A stretch of DNA of 64,000 nt from Mycolicibacterium sp. MU0050 (GTDB lineage Bacteria > Actinomycetota > Actinomycetes > Mycobacteriales > Mycobacteriaceae): the NCBI RefSeq assembly GCF_963378085.1, contig NZ_OY726395.1:4588001-4652000 (forward strand), in the 5' to 3' direction. Each line of letters begins with the position of its first letter. Position 1 is the first letter of the stretch. Positions 1 to 9,104 of this stretch are shown here, piece after piece. The position numbers and the translations under genes were made by a program. The notes beneath the pieces are model-generated. The model was not told the origin of the DNA. It saw only the letters and a program-made list of their open reading frames with translations, and did not search any database.

Positions 1-356
1 AGGCCATCGAGATCGATTTCGACCCGGCCCGGACCAGCTACCGGGACATCCTCGAGTTCTTCTTCCAGATCCACGATCCGAGCACCAAGGATCGGCAGGG
101 CAACGACGTCGGCACCAGCTACCGCTCGGCCATCTTCTATCTCGACGACGAACAGAAGCAGATCGCCGAGGACACGATCGCCGATGTGGACGCCTCGGGC
201 CTGTGGCCGGGCAAGGTGGTCACCGAGGTGACCCCGGCGAGTGATTTCTGGGAGGCCGAGCCCGAGCATCAGGACTACCTGGAGCGCATCCCCAACGGGT
301 ACACCTGCCACTATCCGCGCCCGGGCTGGAAGCTCCCCAAACGCTCTGCGGTCTAG
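1..356 (+). CDS. msrA: Peptide-methionine (S)-S-oxide reductase MsrA, 3' end
   Basis: This is the C-terminal 117 residues of an MsrA-family protein; the reading frame begins at base 3 and ends at a TAG at 354. MsrA reduces methionine-S-sulfoxide in oxidised proteins using thioredoxin. The visible part carries the family's conserved blocks: FDP near the start, FFQIHDPS, the GTSYRSAIF strand, the [12 protein letters not shown] helix and the terminal CHYPRPGW motif with a resolving-type cysteine. The N-terminal catalytic GCFWG motif lies outside the window. In M. tuberculosis msrA (Rv0137c) is next to cyp138; here about 6.7 kb of other genes separate them. Confidence 0.93.
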   Translation, partial: AIEIDFDPARTSYRDILEFFFQIHDPSTKDRQGNDVGTSYRSAIFYLDDEQKQIAEDTIADVDASGLWPGKVVTEVTPASDFWEAEPEHQDYLERIPNGYTCHYPRPGWKLPKRSAV

Positions 357-482
357 TCGATCTGGGTCTGGCGGCGCGCGTCGAGGTCCTGGACACCCCA
401 CGAGCGGGGCGGTCTCGGCCGATACGCCGCAGATTCACGCGTATTACGGACGCGGCTTCTACCCACCCGCGTCGCCGTCAAC

Positions 483-496
483 GCGCGTTATCGCGC
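483..496. promoter_or_regulatory. Short inverted repeat in the msrA-deoR gap
   Basis: GCGCG-TTAT-CGCGC is a perfect 5-bp inverted repeat in the 262-base gap between msrA and the DeoR gene. It could be the stem of a weak terminator or an operator. Nothing else convincing is visible in this gap. Confidence 0.2.
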
Positions 497-618
497 ACAA
501 CCGCGCATGACATCGCCTCAATTGAAGAAGAGCGTGGATTTGCGCGGTCGTGAGAGCCAGCGGGTAGGCGGTGAGGAGACTAAGGTCGCGCAGATTGAAC
601 GGACGGAAGGGTCGATAG

Positions 619-1413
619 GTGACGTCTGAATCGCGGCAGCACGAAATTCTGCTCCGAGTCAACACCGAAGGCTACGTCGAAGCCAAAGCGTTGGCCGACG
701 ATCTGGGTGTCGACATCTCCACTGTCCGCAGGGACCTCGACGCACTCGCACGAACGGGACAGGTGCGTCGCACTCATGGTGGAGCGCGACCCGTTTCGGC
801 GGCCGTAGTGCAATTGCCGTACGCGCTGAAGGAGGCCGCGAACCGCCGACAGAAGCGCGCCATTGCCCTGACCGCCGCCAAGTACGTGCGAGACGGCGAC
901 ACGGTCATTCTCGATAGCGGATCGACCACGTACGAAATTGCCGAGGCCATCCAGCACCGCAAGGGGGTGACTGTGATTGCCAACGATCTCAGAATCTGCA
1001 AATTCGTCGCCACAGTGCCCAGGATTCGGCTGTTGGTGACCGGCGGCGAACTCCTGGAATCAGTCTTCACTCTCGTCGGAGAAAGGGCAGTCCGCTTCTT
1101 CGACGACTACACAGCCGACATTGCGTTTCTGGGGGCCGACGCCGTAGAGCCACGAGCAGGAGTTACGAACGCGAACACCGCTGTAGTACCCGTGAAACGG
1201 GCCATGGTGGCCGCAGCCGAGACGACAGTGCTGGTAGCCGACAGCTCCAAGTTCGGCCAACGAGCGTTGGCGAAGGTCGCCGCGTTCGACGAAATCGACT
1301 TGATAATCACCGATAAGGGGCTGTCAGACGATGACACTCAGCTGTACCCGGTGACCATCTCAAGAGTTGACTCCGGGGAAACCGGACCCAGTACGGTTAC
1401 CGCCTGCGAATAG
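619..1413 (+). CDS. DeoR/GlpR-family transcriptional regulator
   Basis: This 264-residue protein has the normal length and layout of DeoR-family sugar-phosphate-responsive repressors. An N-terminal DeoR helix-turn-helix (about residues 4-58) includes the recognition helix STVRRDLDAL and the trailing RRTHGGA. It is followed by a DeoRC sensor domain of the ISOCOT fold with DSGSTTYEIA, VIANDLRI, TGGEL, FLGADAV and ADSSKFG. Members bind phosphorylated sugars or polyols. The start is a GTG preceded by GAAGG. It is upstream of fgd, pgi and gnd on the same strand, so a role in controlling this glucose-6-phosphate block is plausible but inferred. Its GC content looks lower than that of the surrounding genes, which may indicate transfer. 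Confidence 0.88.
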   Translation: MTSESRQHEILLRVNTEGYVEAKALADDLGVDISTVRRDLDALARTGQVRRTHGGARPVSAAVVQLPYALKEAANRRQKRAIALTAAKYVRDGDTVILDSGSTTYEIAEAIQHRKGVTVIANDLRICKFVATVPRIRLLVTGGELLESVFTLVGERAVRFFDDYTADIAFLGADAVEPRAGVTNANTAVVPVKRAMVAAAETTVLVADSSKFGQRALAKVAAFDEIDLIITDKGLSDDDTQLYPVTISRVDSGETGPSTVTACE

Positions 1414-1429
1414 CCCAGGGGAACGACCT

Positions 1430-1660
1430 CATGGTGCACAGCCGAGGACGATAACCACAAGCCGCTTGGGGCTGCTCCATGAGTTGACCCACGGGGTTTT
1501 TCAGGGCCACGGTTGCGGCCTGCGGGTGGCGCAGTTCGAACTCTATCGGGTTGAGCCTGCCTAGGGCGCGTTGCCGGCGCCGGCGGTGGTCGGTCCCCTC
1601 GGTCCACGACACGATGGCCTGGCGCAGTTCGGCGCGAGTGGTCCGGCGTTTCCGGTAGAG
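1430..1660 (-). mobile_element. IS3-family transposase C-terminal remnant
   Basis: Minus-strand translation gives a fragment resembling the end of IS3-family OrfB transposases: [27 protein letters not shown], then RLNPIEFE, corresponding to the usual 'HNRRRRHSALGYLSPxEFE' ending. The upstream DDE integrase core is missing and the fragment has no start of its own, so this is a dead remnant. It lies between the DeoR gene and fgd, at the edge of the fgd-pgi-gnd block. No terminal inverted repeats or target duplication could be recognised. The remaining sequence to base 1888 shows no convincing gene. Confidence 0.6.
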
Positions 1661-1888
1661 AGCGCAGGTCCACTGCGTTGGTCAGGGGCAGCCAACACCC
1701 GACCAAACGGATCGTCCTGGCCCCTTCAGGCGCTGCGAGGTTGCCTGCGCCGTCCAAGTATGCCTACTATCGCGCTCAATTGCACGAATTCGCGCGTTTG
1801 CATCCCGGGGACGCGGAGAGCGGCAGTTCGGACACGCAACCGTTGGGCTCAACCTCGGAGGAAGCATGCAATCGACATTGGCGGGCGA

Positions 1889-1905
1889 CGAAACAGCACG
1901 TTTCG
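1889..1905. promoter_or_regulatory. Inverted repeat upstream of fgd, candidate operator
   Basis: CGAAAC-AGCAC-GTTTCG is a perfect 6-bp inverted repeat with a 5-base spacer, 64 bases before the fgd start. Its size and place suit a repressor site, possibly for the DeoR protein encoded just upstream. The assignment to DeoR is inference. Confidence 0.35.
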
Positions 1906-1969
1906 CTTCGGGCATTGCGTCACTTCTGACATCGCTAAGACAGCAGTCACGGGAACGCAGGAGGATTCA

Positions 1970-2980
1970 GTGGCTGAGCTGAGACTGGGGTACAAGGCGT
2001 CGGCGGAGCAGTTCGCCCCGCGCGAGCTCGTCGAACTTGCTGTGGAGGCCGAGGCGCACGGCATGGACAGTGCGACCGTCAGCGATCACTTCCAGCCGTG
2101 GCGCCATGAGGGGGGACATGCGCCATTCTCGTTGGCGTGGATGGCCGCGGTAGGCGAGCGCACGAAGCGATTGCAGTTGGGCACGTCGGTCTTGACGCCG
2201 ACGTTTCGGTACAACCCAGCGGTGATCGCCCAGGCCTTCGCCACGATGGGGTGTCTGTACCCCGACCGGATCTTCCTGGGTATCGGTACCGGTGAGGCGC
2301 TCAACGAGATCGCCACCGGGTACAAGGGGGACTGGCCGGAGTTCAAGGAGCGCTACGCCCGGTTGCGCGAGGCGGTCCGGTTGATGCGGGAGTTGTGGCT
2401 CGGGGACCGGGTGGACTTCGAGGGCGAGTATTACAGGACCAAGGGTGCGTCGATCTACGACGTGCCCGCCGGCGGTATCCCGATCTACATCGCTGCGGGC
2501 GGGCCGCAAATGGCCAAGTACGCGGGGCGGGCCGGGGACGGGTTCATCTGCACCTCGGGCAAGGGCGAGGAGCTCTACAAGGAGAAGCTGATGCCGGCGA
2601 TGCGTGAGGGCGCGCAGGCTGCGGGCAAGAATCCTGATGATGTGGATCGGATGATCGAGATCAAGATTTCCTATGACACGGATCCAGAGCTGGCGTTGGA
2701 GAACACCCGGTTCTGGGCGCCGTTATCGCTCACTGCGGAGCAGAAACATTCCATCGATGATCCGATCGAGATGGAAAAGGCCGCGGATGCGTTGCCGATC
2801 GAGCAGGTGGCCAAGCGGTGGATCGTTGCCTCGGATCCCGATGAGGCGGTGGCCAAGGTCGTCGATTATGTGGGCTGGGGTCTGAACCATCTGGTGTTCC
2901 ACGCGCCGGGTCATGATCAGCGCCGGTTCCTGGAGTTGTTCAAGCGCGACCTGGAACCACGGCTACGGAAACTGGGCTGA
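1970..2980 (+). CDS. fgd: F420-dependent glucose-6-phosphate dehydrogenase
   Basis: This cytoplasmic luciferase-fold enzyme oxidises glucose-6-phosphate to 6-phosphogluconolactone and reduces cofactor F420 to F420H2. The 336-residue product matches the M. tuberculosis Fgd1 length and is collinear with it as I remember it. The active-site segment SDHFQPW places His40 and Trp44 as in Fgd1, [13 protein letters not shown] contains the Glu109 acid, and the phosphate-binding lysines and arginine are kept in [15 protein letters not shown] and AKRWIVA. The GTG start at 1970 has an AGGAGG site 5 bases upstream; longer upstream readings have no family similarity. Unlike the usual fgd1-pta-ackA arrangement, it is followed by pgi and gnd. 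Confidence 0.95.
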   Translation: MAELRLGYKASAEQFAPRELVELAVEAEAHGMDSATVSDHFQPWRHEGGHAPFSLAWMAAVGERTKRLQLGTSVLTPTFRYNPAVIAQAFATMGCLYPDRIFLGIGTGEALNEIATGYKGDWPEFKERYARLREAVRLMRELWLGDRVDFEGEYYRTKGASIYDVPAGGIPIYIAAGGPQMAKYAGRAGDGFICTSGKGEELYKEKLMPAMREGAQAAGKNPDDVDRMIEIKISYDTDPELALENTRFWAPLSLTAEQKHSIDDPIEMEKAADALPIEQVAKRWIVASDPDEAVAKVVDYVGWGLNHLVFHAPGHDQRRFLELFKRDLEPRLRKLG

Positions 2981-3158
2981 CACCGCGCTCTTGCCACCAC
3001 GATGCCGTCATGGGTTGCAACGACGGCCTTCGGACCTTTTGCGGTGGTGGGTTTGGGGCTCGTTCGGCGAAGGCCATCAGAGAACAATCGCTGGCAAGAG
3101 CGGCGAGAATGTATGCCGCACAGAGTTTTTGAATACATAGCCAAGGGAAAGGTTGGTC

Positions 3159-4823
3159 GTGGTGACAGGATCGGATATCGCGGTCATTTCGGCTACGCCA
3201 GCGTGGAGTGCGATTGCTCGCCACCACGAACAAGTTCGAGACAAGCATTTGGCTGAGATATTTGCCGAGGACCCGGACCGCGGCATCGAACTCACGTTGA
3301 CTGTCGGCGATCTGTACATCGACTACAGCAAACACCGGGTCACTCGCGAAACCCTGGATCTGCTGACCGGTCTGGCCGTTGCCGCGGACCTGGAGGGCCG
3401 TCGTGCGGCGATGTTCGCCGGCGAACACATCAACACCTCCGAGGACCGCGCGGTACTACACACCGCGCTGCGGTTGCCCCGGGGCGCGACCTTAGAGGTG
3501 GACGGCCAGAACATCGTCGCCGACGTGCACGAGATGCTCGACGCGATGGGCGCGTTCACCGACCAGTTACGCTCTGGGCAGTGGACCGGGGCGACGGGCG
3601 CGCGCATCACCACGGTGGTCAACATCGGGATCGGCGGATCCGACCTGGGCCCGGCGATGGTGTACGACGCATTGCGCCACTACGCCGACGCCGGCATCTC
3701 GGCCCGCTTCGTGTCCAACGTCGACCCCGCCGATCTGGTCGCCAAATTGCATGGACTGGACCCGGCGACAACGCTTTTCGTCATCGCCTCCAAAACGTTC
3801 ACCACCCTGGAGACGCTGACCAACGCCACCGCCGCGCGGCGCTGGCTGACCGAGGCGCTCGGCAACGACGCGGTGTCCAAGCATTTCGTCGCGGTCTCCA
3901 CCAACAAGAAGCTGGTCGAGGAGTTCGGCATCGACACCACCAACATGTTCGGCTTCTGGGACTGGGTGGGCGGGCGCTACTCCGTGGACAGCGCCATCGG
4001 CCTGAGCGTGATGGCGGTGATCGGCAAGGAACGGTTCGCCGAGTTTCTGGCCGGGTTCCATCTGGTCGACGAGCACTTCCGCACCGCCCCGCTGACCGCG
4101 AACGCGCCGGTCCTGCTCGGCCTCATCGGCGTCTGGTACAACAACTTCTTCGGTGCCCAGTCCCGAGCGGTGCTCCCCTACTCCAACGATCTGTCCCGGT
4201 TCGCGACCTACCTCCAGCAGCTCACGATGGAGTCCAATGGCAAGTCGGTGCGCGCGGACGGCACCCCGGTCACCACCGACACCGGCGAAATCTATTGGGG
4301 CGAACCGGGAACCAACGGCCAGCACGCTTTTTACCAGTTGTTGCACCAGGGCACCCGGTTGATCCCCGCAGATTTCATTGGGTTCTCCCAACCCACCGAC
4401 GACCTGCCGACCGCCGACGGCAGCGGGTCCATGCACGACCTGTTGATGAGCAACTTCTTCGCCCAGACCCAGGTGCTGGCGTTCGGCAAGACCGCCGAGA
4501 AGATCGCCGACGAAGGTACGGCCGCCGCCGCCGTCCCGCACAAGGTGATGCCGGGCAATCGCCCCACCACCTCGATCCTGGCCACCAAGCTAAACCCTTC
4601 GGTGATCGGTCAGTTGATCGCGCTCTACGAACACCAAGTCTTCACCCAGGGCGTCATCTGGGGCATCGACTCGTTCGACCAGTGGGGTGTGGAACTCGGC
4701 AAGACTCAGGCCAAGGCGCTACTGCCCGTACTCACCGCGGACACCCCACCCGAGCAACAGAGCGACTCGTCCACCGACGCCCTGGTGCGCCGCTACCGCG
4801 CGGAGCGCGGCCGCATTGTCTGA
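3159..4823 (+). CDS. pgi: Glucose-6-phosphate isomerase
   Basis: This enzyme interconverts glucose-6-phosphate and fructose-6-phosphate. The 554-residue product has the complete PGI fold. Visible motifs are GIGGSDLGP (about residue 157), the signature DWVGGRYS, the catalytic glutamate in MESNGKS (about 357), the catalytic histidine region [15 protein letters not shown] (about 387), VMPGNRPTT, and the catalytic lysine in GVELGK (about 511). AAGGGAAAGG lies 6 bases before the GTG at 3159; TTG at 3153 and GTG at 3162 are alternatives. It lies 178 bases after fgd on the same strand. In M. tuberculosis pgi is elsewhere, so this may be a second copy or a relocated one. Confidence 0.95.
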   Translation: MVTGSDIAVISATPAWSAIARHHEQVRDKHLAEIFAEDPDRGIELTLTVGDLYIDYSKHRVTRETLDLLTGLAVAADLEGRRAAMFAGEHINTSEDRAVLHTALRLPRGATLEVDGQNIVADVHEMLDAMGAFTDQLRSGQWTGATGARITTVVNIGIGGSDLGPAMVYDALRHYADAGISARFVSNVDPADLVAKLHGLDPATTLFVIASKTFTTLETLTNATAARRWLTEALGNDAVSKHFVAVSTNKKLVEEFGIDTTNMFGFWDWVGGRYSVDSAIGLSVMAVIGKERFAEFLAGFHLVDEHFRTAPLTANAPVLLGLIGVWYNNFFGAQSRAVLPYSNDLSRFATYLQQLTMESNGKSVRADGTPVTTDTGEIYWGEPGTNGQHAFYQLLHQGTRLIPADFIGFSQPTDDLPTADGSGSMHDLLMSNFFAQTQVLAFGKTAEKIADEGTAAAAVPHKVMPGNRPTTSILATKLNPSVIGQLIALYEHQVFTQGVIWGIDSFDQWGVELGKTQAKALLPVLTADTPPEQQSDSSTDALVRRYRAERGRIV

Positions 4824-5005
4824 TCAGCGGCGTTTCGTGGAACTTGTCGAGCCAGAACGAACCGATTGCTGCGAGAAGTGGACTGGCGATGCCGCTCCTG
4901 CTGCCGGTGGATTTCCAGGATTCCCGTTTGCTCTGAACCATCTTCCCGACAGCAACAGCAGGATGGCTGTTTTCAATTGATAGCCACAGCACAAAGGAGT
5001 TCTGC

Positions 5006-6469
5006 ATGAGCAAATCGTCCATTCCCGGCACCACCGGCACCGCGCAGATCGGGGTCACCGGCCTCGCGGTCATGGGTTCGAACATCGCGCGCAACTTCGC
5101 CCGGCACGGCTACACGGTGGCGCTGCACAACCGGTCGGTCGCCAAGACCGACGCGCTGTTGGCCGAGCACGGCTCGGAGGGCAAGTTCGTCCGCAGCGAG
5201 ACCATCGCCGAGTTCCTCGCCGCCCTCGAGCGGCCGCGGCGGGTGCTGATCATGGTCAAGGCCGGCGACGCCACCGACGCCGTGATCAACGAGCTCGCCG
5301 ATGCGATGGAGGAAGGCGACATCATCATCGACGGCGGCAACGCGCTCTACACCGACACCATCCGGCGCGAGAAGGCGATGGCCGAGCGCGGCCTGCACTT
5401 CGTGGGCGCCGGCATCTCCGGCGGCGAGGAGGGCGCACTCAACGGGCCCTCGATCATGCCCGGCGGCCCCGCCGAGTCCTACAAGTCGCTGGGCCCACTG
5501 CTCGAGGAGATCTCCGCCCACGTCGACGGGGTGCCGTGCTGCACGCACATCGGCCCCGACGGCGCCGGGCACTTCGTCAAAATGGTGCACAACGGCATCG
5601 AATACTCCGACATGCAGCTCATCGGCGAGGCCTACCAGCTGCTGCGCGACGGCCTGGGCATGAGCGCCCCGCAGATCGCCGACGTGTTCACCGAGTGGAA
5701 CTCCGGGGACCTCGACAGCTTCCTGGTCGAGATCACCGCCGAGGTGCTCAAGCAGATCGACGCCAAGACCGGGCAACCGCTGGTCGACGTGATCCTCGAC
5801 GAGGCCGAGCAGAAGGGCACCGGACGCTGGACGGTCAAGTCCGCGCTCGACCTCGGGGTGCCGGTCACCGGGATCGCCGAGGCGGTATTCGCCCGCGCCC
5901 TGTCCGGCTCGGTGGCCCAGCGTCAGGCCACCACCGGCCTGGCCGCCGGCAACCTCGGCGAAAAGCCCAACGACGCACAGCAATTCACCGAAGATGTCCG
6001 CCGCGCACTCTATGCCTCCAAGATCATCGCCTACGCGCAGGGCTTCAATCAAATCCAGGCCGGCAGCGCCGAGTACGGCTGGAACATCACCCCCGGCGAT
6101 CTGGCCACCATCTGGCGCGGCGGCTGCATCATCCGGGCGAAGTTCCTCAACCGCATCAAGGACGCCTTCGACGCCGAGCCGAACCTGCCGACGCTGATCG
6201 CCGCGCCGTACTTCCGCAGCGCCATCGAGGAATCGGTGGACAGCTGGCGGCGCGTCGTGGGCACCGCCACCACGCTGGGCATCCCGATCCCCGGCTTCAG
6301 CTCCGCACTGTCCTACTACGACGGACTGCGCACCGAGCGACTGCCGGCCGCGTTGACCCAGGGCCTGCGCGACCTGTTCGGCGCGCACACCTACGGCCGC
6401 ACCGACGCCGACCGCGACAAGCGGTTCCACACCCTCTGGAGCGGCGACCACAGCGAAGTCGAGGCCTGA
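5006..6469 (+). CDS. gnd: 6-phosphogluconate dehydrogenase, decarboxylating
   Basis: This enzyme oxidatively decarboxylates 6-phosphogluconate to ribulose-5-phosphate, normally with NADP. The 487-residue length is that of the long dimeric Gnd form. The N-terminal Rossmann motif GVTGLAVMGSN is followed by HNRSVAK at the cofactor ribose site, the substrate segment GAGISGGEEGA, the catalytic lysine and glutamate in FVKMVHNGIEYSDMQ, and the C-terminal RDLFGAHTYGR. The start has AAAGGAG upstream. It is the last gene of the DeoR-fgd-pgi-gnd series; 182 bases separate it from pgi, so it may have its own promoter. With fgd upstream, hexose phosphate can pass through both oxidation steps, given lactone hydrolysis. 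Confidence 0.95.
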   Translation: MSKSSIPGTTGTAQIGVTGLAVMGSNIARNFARHGYTVALHNRSVAKTDALLAEHGSEGKFVRSETIAEFLAALERPRRVLIMVKAGDATDAVINELADAMEEGDIIIDGGNALYTDTIRREKAMAERGLHFVGAGISGGEEGALNGPSIMPGGPAESYKSLGPLLEEISAHVDGVPCCTHIGPDGAGHFVKMVHNGIEYSDMQLIGEAYQLLRDGLGMSAPQIADVFTEWNSGDLDSFLVEITAEVLKQIDAKTGQPLVDVILDEAEQKGTGRWTVKSALDLGVPVTGIAEAVFARALSGSVAQRQATTGLAAGNLGEKPNDAQQFTEDVRRALYASKIIAYAQGFNQIQAGSAEYGWNITPGDLATIWRGGCIIRAKFLNRIKDAFDAEPNLPTLIAAPYFRSAIEESVDSWRRVVGTATTLGIPIPGFSSALSYYDGLRTERLPAALTQGLRDLFGAHTYGRTDADRDKRFHTLWSGDHSEVEA

Positions 6470-6572
6470 GCACCCCGCGAGGTCGTGGCCCTCAGGGCGC
6501 GCCGAGAGGGGTCAGGCGGGCCTCATCACGGTAGTCCCACAGCAGCGATGTCGCAGACACCTCCGCCGCGGC

Positions 6573-7025
6573 TTAGGTGTTGTGCGCGCGTAGCTGATAC
6601 AGGCCGTGGGTGGTGGCCACCACCTTGCCGGTTGCGTCGGTGACGACGGCGTCCAGCACGTAGTCGGCCTTCCCGTTCTGCTCGGCTTCCGCCGCGACCC
6701 GCGCGATCGTCTCGTCGTCCATGGTGGCCTCGGCCCGCAGGTCGCTGGACGCCATCCCGACGAACTTGATGTCGACGTTCTTGACCAACGGGAAGTAGTT
6801 CTCCGCGTCGAAGGTCGTCAAGGCGATGACGCCGCCGAGGATCTCGGCCACGGTGAACTGCACCCCGGCGTAGATCACGCCGAAGTGGTTGCCGTTGCCC
6901 TCCAGCGGCACGGTCGCGGCGGCGAAGCCACGTCGGGCCTCGGCGACTCGAACACCCATCCGGTGGGCGGCCGGGATGGTCTGATCCATCCGCTCGTTCA
7001 TCGCGTCGACGATCACATCAGTCAC
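6573..7025 (-). CDS. DUF4442 hotdog-fold thioesterase-like protein
   Basis: This is a small protein of about 150 residues with the hotdog-fold pattern of the DUF4442/PaaI-type thioesterase group. The helix is NHFGVIYAGVQFTVAEILGG, followed by strands ending in VVTDATGKVVATTHGLYQLR. Such proteins hydrolyse or bind acyl-CoA thioesters; the substrate is not apparent. The start is taken at GTG 7025, with GTG 7031 as an alternative; longer upstream readings overlap the P450 gene and look non-coding. It lies about 30 bases after cyp138 on the same strand and is probably co-transcribed. It converges with gnd. Confidence 0.75.
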   Translation of the reverse strand: MTDVIVDAMNERMDQTIPAAHRMGVRVAEARRGFAAATVPLEGNGNHFGVIYAGVQFTVAEILGGVIALTTFDAENYFPLVKNVDIKFVGMASSDLRAEATMDDETIARVAAEAEQNGKADYVLDAVVTDATGKVVATTHGLYQLRAHNT

Positions 7026-7057
7026 GCCCACGATGGTCGCACGCTGGTTCCGCGCCC

Positions 7058-8386
7058 CTAGCGCCGGCGTACCGAGATCCGGCCGCCCTTTTTTGGCGTG
7101 AACGCGACCCCGCGGGAATGCCACTTCTCGCCGGGGGCATCGGTGGTCTCGATGACGAAGTGGCGCAACACGGTTCGCAGCACCACGTCCATCTCCATGT
7201 TGGCGAACGCCGCGCCGACGCAGCGCCGAGTGCCGCCGCCGTACGGGATCCAGGCGATCATGTTGGGGCGCTGGCCGACGAACCGCTCGGGATCGAACCG
7301 CTCCGGATCGGGGAACTCGGCGACACTCGCGTGCGCCTGCGCGATGGCCACCGTCACCGAATACCCGCGGGGAATTCGCCACTGCCCCAGTTCGATCGAC
7401 GGCGCGTAGACGTGCCTACCGGAGAAGTCGATGACGGTGCGGTTGCGCTGAACCTCCAGGATGACCGCCTGGCGATACTCGTTGTCGTCGGTGGCGGCCT
7501 CGGCCACCAGCCGCTCGAGCACCGCCGGATGACGGGAGATGCGCTCGAATGCCCACGCCAGCGTGGAGCCGGTGGTCTCATGGCCGGCCGCCAACAACGT
7601 CAGCAATTCGTCGGCGATCTCGCTGGTCGACATGGGCGTGCCGTCCTCGTACGTGCTGCGCAGCAGCAGCGCCAACACGTCGGTGCGCTCGTCGAAGCGT
7701 GGATCGGCCTTGGCCTGCTCGATCAGGACGTGCACGGTCGCGTCGTACTGCCGCCGGTAGGTGGTCAGGCGTCCCCACGGGGTGAAGCGCCCGTAGTCGC
7801 GCGACGGGTTCGGCAGCACCGCGACGCGCGAACCCAGCGTCACCCACGGCGGGATGATGCGGCGCAGCATGGCCAGTTCGGCGCCGCCGGCACCGAAGAC
7901 CGCCCGCAGGATGGTGTTCAGGGTGATCCGCATCATCGGCTCGAGCGACTCGAACTCGCGGCCCTCCGGCCACGACGCGGTCTCGCGCAGCGTCTCCTCT
8001 TCGACGATCTTTTCGTAGTTCTTCATGGCCTTGCCGTGGAAGGGCGGCGTCAGCAGCTTGCGGCGGCGGCGGTGTTCCGCCCCGTCGAGCGCGAACACCG
8101 ACCCTGGCCCGAAGACGCGACTCAAGTTCGGCTGAATGTTGCCCAAATCCTCTGGGCTGGCGGTGAATACCTGCTTGGCCAGTGCCGGGTCGGTCACCAC
8201 GACCATGTTGCCGAACAGCGGCACGCGCAATCGGAACGCCTCGCCGTGCCGGGCGGTCATCGCGTTGACGACCTGCCGGCGGAAGAACGCGTAACCGACG
8301 CCCTGCAACAGCGAGGGCACCAGGCGCGGCGCGGGCGGCAGGTTGATCGACTCGGCCGCTACCGGCCGAGCGGTGGTTTCGGTCAC
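7058..8386 (-). CDS. cyp138: Cytochrome P450, CYP138 type
   Basis: This 442-residue haem monooxygenase has all core P450 motifs: the I-helix oxygen-activation motif AGHETT, the K-helix ExxR in ILEVQR, the PERF region, and the haem-ligand loop YGGGTRRCVGAAFANME with the cysteine thiolate. NIQPNLSRVFGPGSVFALDG, ETLRETASWP and RIIPPWVTLGSR are hallmarks I recall from mycobacterial CYP138. The natural substrate is unknown. The start is GTG 8386 with GGGAGG just upstream. It is divergent from a TetR gene, as in M. tuberculosis Rv0135c-Rv0136, and the 106-base gap contains a palindromic element. Confidence 0.92.
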   Translation of the reverse strand: MTETTARPVAAESINLPPAPRLVPSLLQGVGYAFFRRQVVNAMTARHGEAFRLRVPLFGNMVVVTDPALAKQVFTASPEDLGNIQPNLSRVFGPGSVFALDGAEHRRRRKLLTPPFHGKAMKNYEKIVEEETLRETASWPEGREFESLEPMMRITLNTILRAVFGAGGAELAMLRRIIPPWVTLGSRVAVLPNPSRDYGRFTPWGRLTTYRRQYDATVHVLIEQAKADPRFDERTDVLALLLRSTYEDGTPMSTSEIADELLTLLAAGHETTGSTLAWAFERISRHPAVLERLVAEAATDDNEYRQAVILEVQRNRTVIDFSGRHVYAPSIELGQWRIPRGYSVTVAIAQAHASVAEFPDPERFDPERFVGQRPNMIAWIPYGGGTRRCVGAAFANMEMDVVLRTVLRHFVIETTDAPGEKWHSRGVAFTPKKGGRISVRRR

Positions 8387-8406
8387 GACGGCCTCCCAAC
8401 TCCGCG

Positions 8407-8447
8407 GCGGTACCGCTGCGTACCGCAATGATGTGGAGTACGGTACC
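8407..8447. promoter_or_regulatory. Candidate TetR operator between cyp138 and tetR
   Basis: The divergent gap contains GCGGTA-N8-TACCGC at 8407-8426, a perfect 6-bp inverted repeat, followed by a second GTAC-rich element around GGTACC at 8442-8447. Repeated GTAC(C/G)G half-sites between a TetR gene and its divergent neighbour are typical of an autoregulated operator. The protein-site pairing is inferred. Confidence 0.45.
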
Positions 8448-8492
8448 GGGTAGTACCAAGTGCCGCAAGGGTGGTTAGGGGAAAATCGCGTC

Positions 8493-9104
8493 ATGACCAC
8501 GGGCACCGTCGCGCACCCCGAGGTGGACAGTCCCGGTGGGGAAACGTTCCGTCGCCGACTCTTCGAGGGGCTGGCCGGTTCCATCGATGAACGCGGTTAC
8601 CGCGAGACGACGGTCGCCGACATCGTCCGGCACGCCAAGACCTCCAAGCGCACGTTCTACGCGCACTTCGCCAGCAAGGACGACTGCCTGCTGGAGTTGC
8701 TCGACGACGACAACGCCCAGACCGTCGCCGGAATCCGCGCCGCGGTGGATCCCGAGGCGGACTGGCGCGTCCAGATCGAGCAGGCCATCGATGCCTACAT
8801 CACCGCCATCGAGGCACACCCGGCCCTGACGTTGACCTGGATCCGGGAGTTCCCCGCACTCGGCGACGCTGTGCGTCCGGTGCAACGCCGCGGCATGGAC
8901 CGCTTCATCGACCTGCTCATCGAGATCACCTCGGGTCCCGGCTTCGCCCGGGCCGGCCTGGGACCGGTCCAGCGCCAGACGGCGTTGATCCTGCTCGGCG
9001 GGTTGCGTGAGCTGACCGCGCACACCATGGAGGACGGCGAGGAGATCCGTGGCATCACCGCGGCCGCCGTGCACGCCTGCGTCGGCCTGGTCACCGGCCG
9101 CTGA
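8493..9104 (+). CDS. TetR-family transcriptional regulator
   Basis: This is a 203-residue TetR protein. The N-terminal DNA-binding domain shows YRETTVADIVRHAKTSKRTFYAHFASKDDCLLEL, with the usual helix-turn-helix and the KRTFYAHF recognition segment. The C-terminal ligand domain has a WIREFPALGDAVRPVQRRGMDRF segment common in mycobacterial P450-linked regulators. The ATG at 8493 has AGGGGAA 9 bases upstream. It is divergent from cyp138, which it probably represses. The start region of both genes shares the inverted repeats at 8407-8447. Confidence 0.9.
   Translation: MTTGTVAHPEVDSPGGETFRRRLFEGLAGSIDERGYRETTVADIVRHAKTSKRTFYAHFASKDDCLLELLDDDNAQTVAGIRAAVDPEADWRVQIEQAIDAYITAIEAHPALTLTWIREFPALGDAVRPVQRRGMDRFIDLLIEITSGPGFARAGLGPVQRQTALILLGGLRELTAHTMEDGEEIRGITAAAVHACVGLVTGR

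Noticed and set aside
506..628. A 40-codon open frame before the DeoR gene
   Set aside because: No ribosome site, no recognisable family, and it overlaps the DeoR start.
1571..1969. Long 5' extension of the fgd reading frame
   Set aside because: The extension has no similarity to Fgd, while GTG 1970 has a perfect ribosome site and gives the family length.
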